DNA of 64,000 bases, from positions 1 through 64,000 of the forward strand of contig JAVJUV010000157.1 in NCBI GenBank assembly GCA_040220415.1, in the 5' to 3' direction. Origin of the DNA: JAVJUV01 sp040220415. Lineage in GTDB: Bacteria > Pseudomonadota > Alphaproteobacteria > Rhodobacterales > Rhodobacteraceae. Within the stretch, counting starts at the first letter, position 1. Each line of letters opens with the position of its first letter. The position numbers were made by a program, and so were the translations under genes. The notes under the pieces were generated by a model, which was not told the DNA's origin, ran no database searches, and worked only from the letters and a program-made list of their open reading frames with translations. Shown here in pieces: positions 8,824 to 17,809 of this stretch.

Positions 8824-9576
8824 CTAAAGCTTCCACCCCGAATGCAGCGCCGCGATTCCCATTGAAAGGTTCCGGAACTTCACCTGCCCGAAGCCTGCCT
8901 CTCGGATCATGGCGGCAAATGTTTCCTGGTCCGGAAACCGGCGGATCGATTCCACAAGGTACTGATAGCTGTCACGGTCGTTGGCGATCAGCTGGCCCAT
9001 TCGCGGGATCACGTTGAAGGAGTAGAGATCATAGAGCTTTTGCAGACCTTCGTTCGGCAATTGCGAGAACTCCAGCACCATCAGCCGTCCGCCCGGCCGC
9101 AGCACGCGGTACGCCTCGGACAGGGCATCGGGAATGCGCGTCACGTTCCGGATTCCGAAACTGATGGTATAGACGTCGAAACTGTTATCCTCGAACGGCA
9201 GCGCCATCGCGTCGCCTGTTACCCAGTCCAGCCGGTCTGCCATCGCCTCGGCCTCGGCGCGCTTGCGGCCCTCCACCAGCATCTGCTCGGTCATGTCCAG
9301 AACCACGGCACTCGCACCCGGCGCACGTTTCAGGAACCTGAAAGCGATGTCACCCGTGCCGCCGGCCACGTCCAGCAGGCGCTGACCGCCGCGCGGCGCC
9401 AGCCAGTCCATCATGGCGTCCTTCCAAAGCCGGTGAACTCCGACCGACATCACGTCGTTCATCACGTCGTATTTCGAGGCGACATTGGTGAAGACGCCGT
9501 GCACCAGGCCGGCCTTCTCGTTCTCACGGACTTCGCGAGCCCCGAAATGGGTGGTCTTTTCGCTGTTGTCGGACAT
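8824..9576 (-). CDS. ubiE: Ubiquinone/menaquinone biosynthesis C-methyltransferase UbiE
   Basis: SAM-dependent methyltransferase of 250 residues that adds the C-methyl group to 2-polyprenyl-6-methoxy-benzoquinol in ubiquinone synthesis. Family motifs are VFTNVASKYDVMNDVMSVGV near the N-terminus, the SAM motif I LLDVAGGTGDIAF, and the second signature YTISFGIRNVTRIPDALSEA. The reading frame stays open for 109 codons upstream, but I place the start at 9576 (MSDNSEKTTHFG), which matches the family length and lies 88 nt from divergent mutM. It is immediately followed by ubiB. Confidence 0.95.
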   Translation of the reverse strand: MSDNSEKTTHFGAREVRENEKAGLVHGVFTNVASKYDVMNDVMSVGVHRLWKDAMMDWLAPRGGQRLLDVAGGTGDIAFRFLKRAPGASAVVLDMTEQMLVEGRKRAEAEAMADRLDWVTGDAMALPFEDNSFDVYTISFGIRNVTRIPDALSEAYRVLRPGGRLMVLEFSQLPNEGLQKLYDLYSFNVIPRMGQLIANDRDSYQYLVESIRRFPDQETFAAMIREAGFGQVKFRNLSMGIAALHSGWKL

Positions 9577-9664
9577 GTACTCTTGTGATCCTTGGCAACT
9601 GACCCTTCTTATAGGGCCCTCAAGAGCCGTTACAATCGGATCCCCCTGTGGGGAATTGCCACTG

Positions 9665-10516
9665 ATGCCCGAACTCCCCGAAGTCGAAACAGTACGTCGT
9701 GGCCTTCTGCCGGCCATGGAAGGCGCGGTGATCGCTCGGGCAGAGGTGAACCGTCCCGATCTGCGCTGGCCCTTCCCCGAGCGGATGGCGGACAGGCTGG
9801 CCGGTGCAAGGGTCGATGCGCTGCGGCGACGCTCCAAGTACATCCTCGCCGATCTATCGACAGGTGAAACGCTGATAATCCATCTGGGTATGTCGGGCCG
9901 CATTCTGATTTCCGGTGACCCCTTGGGGCAGTTCCATCACCACCATCCGGCGCCCCAGAAGCACGATCATGTGGTCTTCCACATGAACAACGGTGCGCAC
10001 ATCACCTTCAACGATGCGCGCAGATTTGGTGCGATGGATCTCACGCCGACGGGTGCGGTCGAAGACCACTGGCTTTTGCGCGACCTGGGGCCGGAACCTT
10101 TGGGCAATACCTTCCACGAAGACTACCTCGTGTCGCGCTTGAGGGGTCGAAACACTCCGATCAAGGCCGCGCTTCTCGATCAGCGCATCGTGGCCGGTCT
10201 GGGCAACATCTATGTCTGCGAGGCACTATACCGTGCCGGCATCTCGCCACTCCGCAAAGCCGGACGTATCGGTGAACAGCGGGTCAGGGCGCTGGTGCCG
10301 ATCATCCGCAACGTCCTCTCCGAAGCCATCGCGGCGGGCGGATCCTCGCTTCGCGACTACCGCCAGGCTGACGGCGAACTGGGTTATTTCCAGCACACGT
10401 TCAGCGCCTACGACCGGGAAGGTCAGTCCTGCAGGACGCCCGGTTGCACGGGCATGATCGCACGTATCGTGCAGTCCGGACGTTCCAGCTTCTATTGTCC
10501 CCGGTGCCAAAGATAG
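9665..10516 (+). CDS. mutM: Formamidopyrimidine-DNA glycosylase MutM (Fpg)
   Basis: Bifunctional DNA glycosylase/AP lyase that removes 8-oxoguanine and formamidopyrimidines. The protein of 283 residues begins MPELPEVETVRRGL, where Pro2 is the catalytic nucleophile (after Met removal) and Glu3 the general acid. Lys57 lies in RRRSKYIL. The C-terminus holds the zinc finger with four cysteines (CRTPGC...YCPRC). An open frame extends upstream to 9485 but would spoil the required N-terminal proline, so the ATG at 9665 is secure. It is divergent from ubiE and 64 nt upstream of the enoyl-CoA hydratase gene. Confidence 0.97.
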   Translation: MPELPEVETVRRGLLPAMEGAVIARAEVNRPDLRWPFPERMADRLAGARVDALRRRSKYILADLSTGETLIIHLGMSGRILISGDPLGQFHHHHPAPQKHDHVVFHMNNGAHITFNDARRFGAMDLTPTGAVEDHWLLRDLGPEPLGNTFHEDYLVSRLRGRNTPIKAALLDQRIVAGLGNIYVCEALYRAGISPLRKAGRIGEQRVRALVPIIRNVLSEAIAAGGSSLRDYRQADGELGYFQHTFSAYDREGQSCRTPGCTGMIARIVQSGRSSFYCPRCQR

Positions 10517-10580
10517 CCTTGAACCCCGGGCCACCGGTGCTAAGGCTAACGCCTAGTCCAACCATGGGGGCAACTCTGAA

Positions 10581-11357
10581 ATGGCCTACAAGACCATAAT
10601 CGTCGAGACCGATGACCACATCACGACGATCCGCCTGAACCGCCCCGACGCGCTGAACGCGCTGAACGCGGAGCTGCTGTCCGAACTTGCCGATGCGGTT
10701 CAGGAGGCATCGGAAAACAACAAGGTGCGCTGCATCGTCCTCACCGGATCGGAAAAGGCTTTCGCCGCGGGTGCGGACATATCCGAGATGGCGGACAAGA
10801 GTTTCGTCGAGGTCTTCACTTCCGACATGTTCGCCGCCGAAGTCGAGATCATCCAGAACTGCCGCAAGCCGATCATCGCCGCAGTCTCGGGCTATGCGCT
10901 GGGCGGCGGTTGCGAACTCGCCATGATCTGCGATTTCATCATCGCGTCCGACACCGCGAAATTCGGCCAGCCCGAGATCAATCTCGGTGTGGTCGCCGGT
11001 ATCGGCGGCACACAGCGTCTGACCCGCGCCGTCGGCAAGGCCAAATCGATGGAGATGCACCTGACCGGGCGATTCATGGATGCCGAGGAAGCCGAACGTG
11101 CAGGGCTCGTCAGCCGCGTGGTGCCCGCAAAGAAGTTGATGGACGAGGCAATGGCCGCGGCCGCCAAGATCGCCGAGAAATCGACGCTCAGTATCATGGC
11201 GGTGAAAGAAGCCGTCAACCGCAGTCAGGAAACCTCGCTGCGCGAGGGCTTGTTGTTCGAGCGTCGTTTGTTCCACTCGCTTTTCGCGACCGAGGACCAG
11301 AAGGAGGGCATGTCGGCCTTCCTGGAAAAACGCGAAGCACAGTTCCGCGACAAGTAG
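10581..11357 (+). CDS. Enoyl-CoA hydratase
   Basis: A 258-residue crotonase-fold enzyme that hydrates trans-2-enoyl-CoA in fatty-acid beta-oxidation. Visible features are the oxyanion-hole segments AFAAGADISEMAD and ALGGGCELAMICD and the two catalytic glutamates, in GGGCELAM and in FGQPEINLGVVAGIGGTQRL. Both catalytic acids being present argues for true hydratase activity rather than isomerase only. The mutM-hydratase-rpsT-dnaA order is typical of Rhodobacterales. An RBS-like GGGGGCAAC precedes the ATG. Confidence 0.92.
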   Translation: MAYKTIIVETDDHITTIRLNRPDALNALNAELLSELADAVQEASENNKVRCIVLTGSEKAFAAGADISEMADKSFVEVFTSDMFAAEVEIIQNCRKPIIAAVSGYALGGGCELAMICDFIIASDTAKFGQPEINLGVVAGIGGTQRLTRAVGKAKSMEMHLTGRFMDAEEAERAGLVSRVVPAKKLMDEAMAAAAKIAEKSTLSIMAVKEAVNRSQETSLREGLLFERRLFHSLFATEDQKEGMSAFLEKREAQFRDK

Positions 11358-11520
11358 GTCGACTGCATCGATTAAGGGCTTTTCAAACCACGCCGGATGG
11401 CTTATGCGCCTCGGCTACATGCGCGTGTGGCCCGCTCTGGCTTGAATCGAACCGGTTCATTCCCGGTGCGGGTTACGTTGCGCGAACAGGATCAACGACC
11501 CGCAAGAGGGAACACAGCAC

Positions 11521-11784
11521 ATGGCAAATACGCCTCAGTCCAAGAAACGCGCACGTCAGAACGAACGCCGCCTTGCCGTCAACAAGGCCCGTCGCTCGCG
11601 CATCCGCACTTATCTCCGCAAAGTCGAGGAAGCGATCTCTTCCGGTGACAAGGAAGCCGCCGCCGCCGCGCTCAAGGCCGCACAGCCTGAGCTGATGCGC
11701 GGCGTGACCAAGGGCGTCTATCACAAGAACACCGCATCGCGTAAAATGTCGCGGCTTTCCGCACGGGTCAAAGCCATCGGCTGA
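11521..11784 (+). CDS. rpsT: 30S ribosomal protein S20
   Basis: An 87-residue, strongly basic primary 16S rRNA-binding protein. It starts MANTPQSKKRARQNERR and contains the conserved RRSRIRTYLRKVEEAI and GVYHKNTASRKMSRLS. The RBS AAGAGGGA lies 9 nt upstream. It is followed by a strong intrinsic terminator at 11810-11834, separating it from dnaA. It has a 163-nt leader after the preceding gene that presumably carries its own promoter. Confidence 0.98.
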   Translation: MANTPQSKKRARQNERRLAVNKARRSRIRTYLRKVEEAISSGDKEAAAAALKAAQPELMRGVTKGVYHKNTASRKMSRLSARVKAIG

Positions 11785-11809
11785 ACCCCCTGCCGCGACC
11801 GTATGAAGG

Positions 11810-11834
11810 CGCGCCCCTCGGGGCGCGTTTTTTT
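11810..11834 (+). terminator. Intrinsic terminator of rpsT
   Basis: Perfect stem CGCGCCC / GGGCGCG with a four-base loop CTCG, followed directly by TTTTTTT. It lies 26 nt after the rpsT stop. Confidence 0.9.
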
Positions 11835-11835
11835 G

Positions 11836-12413
11836 ATTCTACCTTTTACCATTGAGTCAATTTAGCAATTTCCGAATGGGTGCCGGATTCGATTGTGCAT
11901 TTACCGAGTCAAGCGCAAAGGTCTGTTGATTGGGCCGCCCAACGAGCGCTAGCTTGTCACTGCGATTCACTTCGTCCTTGGGGGGACATGGTCGTACGAG
12001 ACGGGTGGCCGCTGATTGCTCGGAAACGATATCCGGCAAGGTGGTACAGTTGAGTGGGAACAACGTAAGCTCGCTTCGATGACTTCGGGATAATTGTCGG
12101 ATGGGAAATATCGGCAATCCCGGCTTGGGTATTTGGAAAGCACTGGCAACGTCCGGTGCGGCGCCAGACTAGGCATGTCCGATTTGTTGTGCGCGGTCGC
12201 CCTGTGCGACATCGAAGTTCGCGGGATAGGCAGCCCGCATGGACTTTGATGTGGCGGGGTTCATGCATAATTCCGGATCACGCCGTGCGTGATTCACAGG
12301 CCCGATGACAAGGTGGTGGCAAGGGACACCGGGGAACTTCAGGATTACTGGAGCATCCGGGGCCGGCTGCTGGCCGGTGTGACATAACAAATTACGGATC
12401 GGGTCGAACCATA
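11836..12413 (+). other. Non-coding region upstream of dnaA (578 bp)
   Basis: No convincing gene is present: short minus-strand ORFs lack coding character and RBSs. The region presumably carries the dnaA promoter and a long leader. One DnaA-box-like sequence, TGATTCACA, lies at 12290-12298, which could serve dnaA autoregulation. A cluster of boxes and an AT-rich unwinding element expected of a full oriC were not seen; the AT-rich stretch at 11828-11875 lies next to the rpsT terminator. Confidence 0.5.
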
Positions 12414-13766
12414 ATGACGAACGAAACCTGGGGCGAAATTCGCGAGAATCTAATCAAGACCGTCGGCAAGAACAACTACGTCAACTGGATCGAGCCGCTG
12501 GAATTCGCAGAGCTCGACAGCGGGGTTGCTACGTTCCTCGTACCGACCAACTTCATGGGCGACTGGGTATCGCGCAATTTCGGGGAACACATCCTGCATG
12601 AGTTGTCCGAAGCCGGACAGAAAGTCACCCGTGTCCGATTCTCCGTCCCGAATGGCAGGCCACTTATGCGAAAACCAGCCAAGATGAACGACCGGGCCGT
12701 AGCCGCCCCGCAGGATTCCGACGCGATGCCGGGTGCGCCCCTCGACAGCCGCTTCACATTCGACACCTTCGTGGTCGGCAAGCCGAACGAGCTTGCCCAT
12801 GCCGCCGCTCGCCGCGTTGCCGAAGGCGGCGTCGTCACCTTCAATCCGCTGTTTCTTTATGGCGGCGTCGGCCTTGGTAAGACCCACCTGATGCATGCCA
12901 TCGCATGGGAACTGAAAAAGCGCTCGCCGGACCTGCGGGTTGTATATCTTTCGGCCGAGCAATTCATGTACCGCTTCGTCCAGGCGCTTCGCGACAAGGA
13001 CATGATCGCGTTCAAGCAGTTGTTTCGCTCGGTAGATGTGCTGATGGTGGACGATGTCCAGTTCATTGCCGGCAAGGACGCGACCCAGGAAGAGTTCTTC
13101 CATACTTTCAACGCGCTCGTGGATCAGAACAAGCAGGTGATCGTCTCCTCCGACCGTGCGCCGACCGAAATCGCCGGTATCGAAGACCGGATCGTCAGTC
13201 GCCTGCAATCAGGGCTTGTGGTCGATCTGCACCCAACCAACTACGAACTGCGCCTCGGCATTCTGCAACAGAAGGTCGAACAGTACTCGGCGCAGTTTCC
13301 GAACCTGGAGATCGCCGACGGCGTCCTCGAGTTTCTCGCCCACCGCATCTCGTCGAACGTCCGCGTTCTGGAAGGCGCTCTGATGCGACTTTTTGCTTTC
13401 GGCGCCCTCGTCGGCCGCGAGATCACGATGGAGCTGACCCAGGACTGTCTGGCCGATATCCTTCGCGCCTCGGATCGGAAGATCACGGTCGAGGAAATCC
13501 AGCGCAAGGTGTCCGATCACTACAACATCCGCCTGTCGGATATGATCGGCCCGAAGCGGGTGAGGACGTTCGCGCGTCCACGCCAGATCGCCATGTATCT
13601 CTCCAAGCAACTGACCTCGCGCTCTCTGCCCGAGATCGGTCGGCGCTTCGGCGGGCGGGATCATACGACGGTCATGCACGGCGTTCGCAGAATCGAGGAA
13701 CTGATGCAGAAGGATAGCCAGATCGCGGACGATCTGGAGCTTTTGCGCCGATCGCTCGAAGCGTAA
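12414..13766 (+). CDS. dnaA: Chromosomal replication initiator protein DnaA
   Basis: A 450-residue AAA+ ATPase that binds DnaA boxes and opens oriC. Domain I begins TWGEIRENLIKTVGKNNYVN. The Walker A is GGVGLGKTHLMHA (about 148-160), and the Walker B is VLMVDDVQFIAG (about 205-216). Domain IV ends with the DnaA signature GGRDHTTVMHGVRRIEEL (about 412-430). Length and start are typical. It is preceded by a 578-bp non-coding stretch and followed after 18 nt by a TauE/SafE permease gene, which sits between dnaA and dnaN. Confidence 0.98.
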   Translation: MTNETWGEIRENLIKTVGKNNYVNWIEPLEFAELDSGVATFLVPTNFMGDWVSRNFGEHILHELSEAGQKVTRVRFSVPNGRPLMRKPAKMNDRAVAAPQDSDAMPGAPLDSRFTFDTFVVGKPNELAHAAARRVAEGGVVTFNPLFLYGGVGLGKTHLMHAIAWELKKRSPDLRVVYLSAEQFMYRFVQALRDKDMIAFKQLFRSVDVLMVDDVQFIAGKDATQEEFFHTFNALVDQNKQVIVSSDRAPTEIAGIEDRIVSRLQSGLVVDLHPTNYELRLGILQQKVEQYSAQFPNLEIADGVLEFLAHRISSNVRVLEGALMRLFAFGALVGREITMELTQDCLADILRASDRKITVEEIQRKVSDHYNIRLSDMIGPKRVRTFARPRQIAMYLSKQLTSRSLPEIGRRFGGRDHTTVMHGVRRIEELMQKDSQIADDLELLRRSLEA

Positions 13767-13784
13767 CGCATCACAGCAACCAAA

Positions 13785-14534
13785 ATGCCCGAACATTTTA
13801 TCTGGCTGCTCGTCGCGGCACTTGTCGTGGGGTTGGCCAAGGGTGGCCTGTCCTCGGCCGGCTCGCTGGCGGTGCCATTTTTGGCGCTGTTCATGAATCC
13901 GGTCGCCGCAGCGGCCCTATTGTTGCCGGTTTTCCTGATAACCGACTGGTTCGCGGTCTGGCTCTACCGCCGTGATTACTCGGGTCGGAACATCGCGATC
14001 CTCTTGCCTGCGATCCTCGCGGGGATCGCGATCGCCACCGTGATCGTACCCTACACGCCCGAAGCCCTGCTTCTTGCCGCCACCGGCGGCGTCGGTCTCT
14101 GGTACTGTCTGCGCAGCTGGATCGGCAACTCCGCGGCCGCGCCGCCACGCCATGCAGACATAGGGCGCGGCGTCTTCTGGGGCATCATTACCGGCATCAC
14201 CACATTCATCACCCATTCCGGCGCGCCGCCGTCCCAGGCCTACCTGTTGCCGCAAAAGCTGCCGCGCATGGTCTTCGCGGGTACCATGGCCATCACCTTC
14301 GCCATCAGCAACGCCGCCAAGATTCCGGGATATTATGCTCTGGGTTACTTCGAGGACATGCACTGGAGCCTGATCGCCACCCTATCCGCCGTCGGCATCG
14401 CCGGAACCGGACTCGGCCGCCAGATCGTGATGCGCCTGACCGACCGCACCTATGTTCAGGTCATCCAGGCACTGCTCTTCATCCTCTCCATCGTGCTCTT
14501 CTGGAAGGCGTTCACACTCATCACCGCCGCATGA
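13785..14534 (+). CDS. TauE/SafE-family sulfite/organoanion exporter
   Basis: A 249-residue integral membrane protein with about eight hydrophobic segments in the two-repeat pattern of the TauE/SafE (DUF81) family. An example is LVAALVVGLAKGGLSSAGSL in the first repeat and GIITGITTFITHSGAPPSQA in the second. Family members export sulfite, sulfoacetate or similar anions; the actual substrate is unknown. It starts 18 nt after dnaA and may be co-transcribed with it. It lies between dnaA and dnaN. Confidence 0.85.
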   Translation: MPEHFIWLLVAALVVGLAKGGLSSAGSLAVPFLALFMNPVAAAALLLPVFLITDWFAVWLYRRDYSGRNIAILLPAILAGIAIATVIVPYTPEALLLAATGGVGLWYCLRSWIGNSAAAPPRHADIGRGVFWGIITGITTFITHSGAPPSQAYLLPQKLPRMVFAGTMAITFAISNAAKIPGYYALGYFEDMHWSLIATLSAVGIAGTGLGRQIVMRLTDRTYVQVIQALLFILSIVLFWKAFTLITAA

Positions 14535-14650
14535 TGCCGCAGCGCAGCCCTTGACCCTGTCCGGGCTTCGAATCAAAGTCCCCGAAACCATTTGCGTCCG
14601 GGCTGAAAATAGATAGTTTTGCCGTCCCGGGACCTTACGGAGCGAGGGAA

Positions 14651-15769
14651 ATGAAATTTTCGATCGAGCGCGCAGCGCTTCTGAAGGCGGTCGCACAGGC
14701 GCAGTCCGTGGTCGAGCGCCGAAACACCATCCCGATCCTCGCAAACGTCCTGATCGAGGCCGAAGGCGACCAGGTCAGTTTCCGGGCCACCGATCTTGAT
14801 ATCGAGGTTGTCGACCAGGCTCCGGCCAAGGTCGAACGCGCCGGCGCCACGACGGTCAATGCCGTGACATTCCACGAGATCGTTCGCAAATTGCCGGACG
14901 GCGCGCTGGTAACCGTTACCGACGACAGCGCCTCGGGCCGCATGGCCGTAGACGCGGGCCGTTCCAGCTTTTCATTGGCGACGTTGCCGAAAGAGGATTT
15001 CCCGGTCATGGCCTCGTCCGAGTACGAGGCCAACTTCGCCGCTCCCGCCCCTGTGCTTCGCCGTCTTTTCGACAAATCGAAATTCGCGATTTCGACAGAA
15101 GAAACCCGTTACTACCTGAACGGCGTATACATGCATGTGGCCGACGCGAACGGAGCGCAGGTATTGCGCTGCGTTGCCACCGACGGCCACCGCCTGGCAC
15201 GTATCGACGCTCCGCTGCCCGAGGGCGCCGAGAACATGCCGGGCGTCATCGTGCCCCGGAAGACCGTGGGCGAATTGCGCAAGCTCCTCGAAGACGACGA
15301 GGCCAAGATCGCCGTGAGCGTCTCGGAAACCAAGGTCCGGTTCGCCACCCCTGGAATAACGCTGACCTCCAAGGTCATCGACGGAACCTTCCCCGACTAT
15401 TCCCGTGTCATTCCCACCGGAAATACCCGTCGGCTCGAAGTGGATGCATCCGATTTTGCCCAGGCCGTCGACCGCGTGGCCACTGTCAGTTCCGAACGGT
15501 CGCGCGCAGTGAAACTCTCGCTCGACGAGGACCGGCTGGTCCTGTCCGTCAACGCTCCCGACTCGGGTGCAGCCGAGGAGGAGCTGGGCGTCGCCTATCA
15601 GGACGAGCACCTGGAGATCGGCTTCAACGCCAAGTACCTTCTGGAAATCGCCAGCCAGGTCGACCGCGAGAATGCCGTGTTCCTGTTCAATTCGGCCGGT
15701 GACCCGACGCTGATGCGCGAAGGAAATGACGAGACCGCGGTCTACGTGGTCATGCCGATGCGTGTGTGA
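14651..15769 (+). CDS. dnaN: DNA polymerase III beta subunit (sliding clamp)
   Basis: A 372-residue clamp that tethers the replicative polymerase. It starts MKFSIERAALLKAVAQAQSV and has the three-domain DnaN layout (domain junctions near 125 and 250, with RYYLNGVYMH and ATDGHRLARIDAPLP in domain 2). It ends with the family-typical VYVVMPMRV. The RBS GGAGCGAGGG lies just upstream. Its TGA overlaps the GTG start of recF (GTGA). Confidence 0.98.
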   Translation: MKFSIERAALLKAVAQAQSVVERRNTIPILANVLIEAEGDQVSFRATDLDIEVVDQAPAKVERAGATTVNAVTFHEIVRKLPDGALVTVTDDSASGRMAVDAGRSSFSLATLPKEDFPVMASSEYEANFAAPAPVLRRLFDKSKFAISTEETRYYLNGVYMHVADANGAQVLRCVATDGHRLARIDAPLPEGAENMPGVIVPRKTVGELRKLLEDDEAKIAVSVSETKVRFATPGITLTSKVIDGTFPDYSRVIPTGNTRRLEVDASDFAQAVDRVATVSSERSRAVKLSLDEDRLVLSVNAPDSGAAEEELGVAYQDEHLEIGFNAKYLLEIASQVDRENAVFLFNSAGDPTLMREGNDETAVYVVMPMRV

Positions 15770-16866
15770 CGGCCTGCGTCGCTGAACTCACTCTCTCGCA
15801 CTTCCGGTCCCACCGGAGAACCGCGCTCACCCTCGATCCGCGCCCCGTGGCCATTCACGGGCCGAACGGCGCGGGCAAGACCAACATTCTTGAAGCCGTC
15901 TCGCTCCTCTCTCCAGGTCGCGGCCTCCGGCGCGCCACCGCCGAGGAACTGATACGCCGCCCCGAGATTCTTGGCTGGAAGATAACCGCGGTCCTGGCGG
16001 ACGGTCACGAGGTCGAAACCTCCGCCATGCCCGGTGAGGCGCGGCAGGTAAGGATCGACGGCAAGACCAGCCCGCAGGTAGCGCTTTCCCGCATCGCCCG
16101 CATCGTCTGGCTGGTTCCATCGATGGATCGACTCTGGATCGAGGGCGCCGACAACCGTCGCCGTTTTCTCGACAGGATCACGCTCAGCTTCATGCCCGAC
16201 CATGCCGAGGCGGTGCTGACCTACGAAAAGTCCATGCGCGAGCGGAATCGGCTCTTGAAAGACATGGTCCGCGACGCGCATTGGTACACTGCCTTGGAAC
16301 GCCAGATGGCCGAGGCGGGCGAGACAGTGACCCGCAACCGATACGCCGCACTGTCCCGCCTTTCGGTGGCCCAGACCGGTGCCGAAACGGCCTTTCCCGC
16401 AGCCGAACTGGACTTGACCCACCCCGACGGCGACATGCCCGACAACGCTGACGCACTGGCAAGGGCGTTTGCCGAAAACCGTCAGAACGATCTTCGCGCC
16501 GGCCGAACGCTGATCGGTCCCCACCGCATGGACCTCACCGCCATCTACACAGCCAAGGGCGTGCCCGCCGCGCAGTGCTCGACCGGCGAGCAGAAAGCGC
16601 TTCTGATCAGCCTTGTCCTTACCAACGCCCGCGCATTGGCCGAAGATACAGGCACGCCGCCACTGATCCTCCTTGACGAGGTGGCGGCCCATCTCGATGC
16701 CACCCGACGGGCGGCGCTCTACGACGAGATTTGCGCGCTGGGCGCACAGGCCTGGATGACGGGCACAGGGCCCGAACTCTTCGTAGACCTTGGAGACCGG
16801 GCTCAGTACATTGCGGTGACCGAGTCCGATGGCGAAAGCCGTGCCGAGCAGCGAGAGAGTCCATGA
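15766..16866 (+). CDS. recF: DNA replication and repair protein RecF
   Basis: A 366-residue SMC-like ATPase of the RecFOR pathway that loads RecA at single-strand gaps. It shows the Walker A GPNGAGKTNILEAVSLL (about 34-50), the ABC-type signature near CSTGEQKALLISLVL (about 285-300) and the Walker B PLILLDEVAAHLD. The GTG start at 15766 overlaps the dnaN stop. Its own stop overlaps the ATG of the next gene by four bases, so dnaN-recF-VOC-DUF1697-LysE reads as one coupled operon. Confidence 0.96.
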   Translation: MTACVAELTLSHFRSHRRTALTLDPRPVAIHGPNGAGKTNILEAVSLLSPGRGLRRATAEELIRRPEILGWKITAVLADGHEVETSAMPGEARQVRIDGKTSPQVALSRIARIVWLVPSMDRLWIEGADNRRRFLDRITLSFMPDHAEAVLTYEKSMRERNRLLKDMVRDAHWYTALERQMAEAGETVTRNRYAALSRLSVAQTGAETAFPAAELDLTHPDGDMPDNADALARAFAENRQNDLRAGRTLIGPHRMDLTAIYTAKGVPAAQCSTGEQKALLISLVLTNARALAEDTGTPPLILLDEVAAHLDATRRAALYDEICALGAQAWMTGTGPELFVDLGDRAQYIAVTESDGESRAEQRESP

Positions 16867-17294
16867 CCCCGCAACGCGTCAGCCTTATCACTCTTGGAAC
16901 CGCCGATCTGGAGCGCGCAAAGGCCTTCTACGCCGCGCTTGGCTGGTCCCCGGCACCGTCGCCGGCCGAAGTGGTATTCTACCAGATGGACGGTATGGTC
17001 CTCGGTCTTTTCGGTCTTGACGACCTCGCCAACGACCAGGGCCGCGCGGGCGCATCGCTTGGCACAGGCGCCATCACTCTGGCGCAGAACTTCCCTGACC
17101 GTACGGGCGTAGACGCGGCATGGAAGGTGGCACTCGACGCCGGCGCAACCCCTCTCAAGGCGCCCGAAAAGGTATTCTGGGGCGGCTATTCCGGCTATTT
17201 CGCCGATCTCGATGGCCACGTTTGGGAAATTGCGCACAACCCGTTCTGGCCCATGGATGATAACGGCCGCATCACCTTGCCGGCAGCAATGTGA
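16863..17294 (+). CDS. VOC (glyoxalase/bleomycin resistance-like) family protein
   Basis: A 143-residue vicinal-oxygen-chelate fold protein: TLGTADLERAKAFYAALGW opens the first beta-alpha-beta module, and YFADLDGHVWEIAHNPFWPM closes the second. Family members include glyoxalases, dioxygenases and resistance proteins; nothing here fixes the substrate. The true start is the ATG at 16863 (ATGA overlap with recF); the frame is open further upstream inside recF but that is a shadow. The 3' end overlaps the next gene (GTGA). Confidence 0.88.
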   Translation: MTPQRVSLITLGTADLERAKAFYAALGWSPAPSPAEVVFYQMDGMVLGLFGLDDLANDQGRAGASLGTGAITLAQNFPDRTGVDAAWKVALDAGATPLKAPEKVFWGGYSGYFADLDGHVWEIAHNPFWPMDDNGRITLPAAM

Positions 17295-17809
17295 GCCTTT
17301 CGGTCCTGCTTCTGCGCGGCATCAACGTGGGCGGCGCCAACAAGCTGCGCATTACCGATCTGCGGACCGCGATCGAAGTCGCCGGGGGCAAAGAGCCCCA
17401 GACCTACATCCAAAGCGGCAACGCCATCTTCGATGGCGAGGTGTCACGCGATCGCCTGACCGATGCGATCGAGGTGCGTGCGGGAATCCGACCCGATCTT
17501 CTTACCATGCCCGCCAAGACATTTCTGTCGATCCTCGCGGCAAACCCGTTCCCGACCGACGACCACAAGGCACTGCACTTCTTCTTCCTGCCCCATGCCT
17601 CCAGCGCCAATCCGGCCGATCTGGAGGCCGCCAGAGGCAGGGAAGAACGGTTCCTTCTGACCGACCAGGCCCTGTTCCTTTACACGCCGAACTACCTGTC
17701 AGGCTCACGTCTTGCCCCGGCGCTCGACCGCCTGCTCGGTGTTCGCGCAACAGGACGGAACTGGCGCACTTGCAGGGCGTTAAGAGATATGATCAAGCGG
17801 CGGTCATGA
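17291..17809 (+). CDS. DUF1697 family protein
   Basis: A 172-residue member of DUF1697, recognised by the start VLLLRGINVGGANKLRITDL and YIQSGNAIFDGEVSRDRL. The function of the family is unknown. It begins at GTG 17291 overlapping the preceding stop and ends overlapping the ATG of the LysE gene (ATGA), so it is translationally coupled on both sides. Confidence 0.85.
   Translation: MSLSVLLLRGINVGGANKLRITDLRTAIEVAGGKEPQTYIQSGNAIFDGEVSRDRLTDAIEVRAGIRPDLLTMPAKTFLSILAANPFPTDDHKALHFFFLPHASSANPADLEAARGREERFLLTDQALFLYTPNYLSGSRLAPALDRLLGVRATGRNWRTCRALRDMIKRRS

Noticed and set aside
11440..11475. A GGTTC-containing stretch before rpsT resembling a tRNA T-arm
   Set aside because: No acceptor stem, anticodon arm or complete cloverleaf can be folded around it.
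11836..12413. Chromosomal origin (oriC) next to dnaA
   Set aside because: Only one DnaA-box-like sequence and no box cluster with unwinding region were seen; in Rhodobacterales oriC usually lies away from dnaA.
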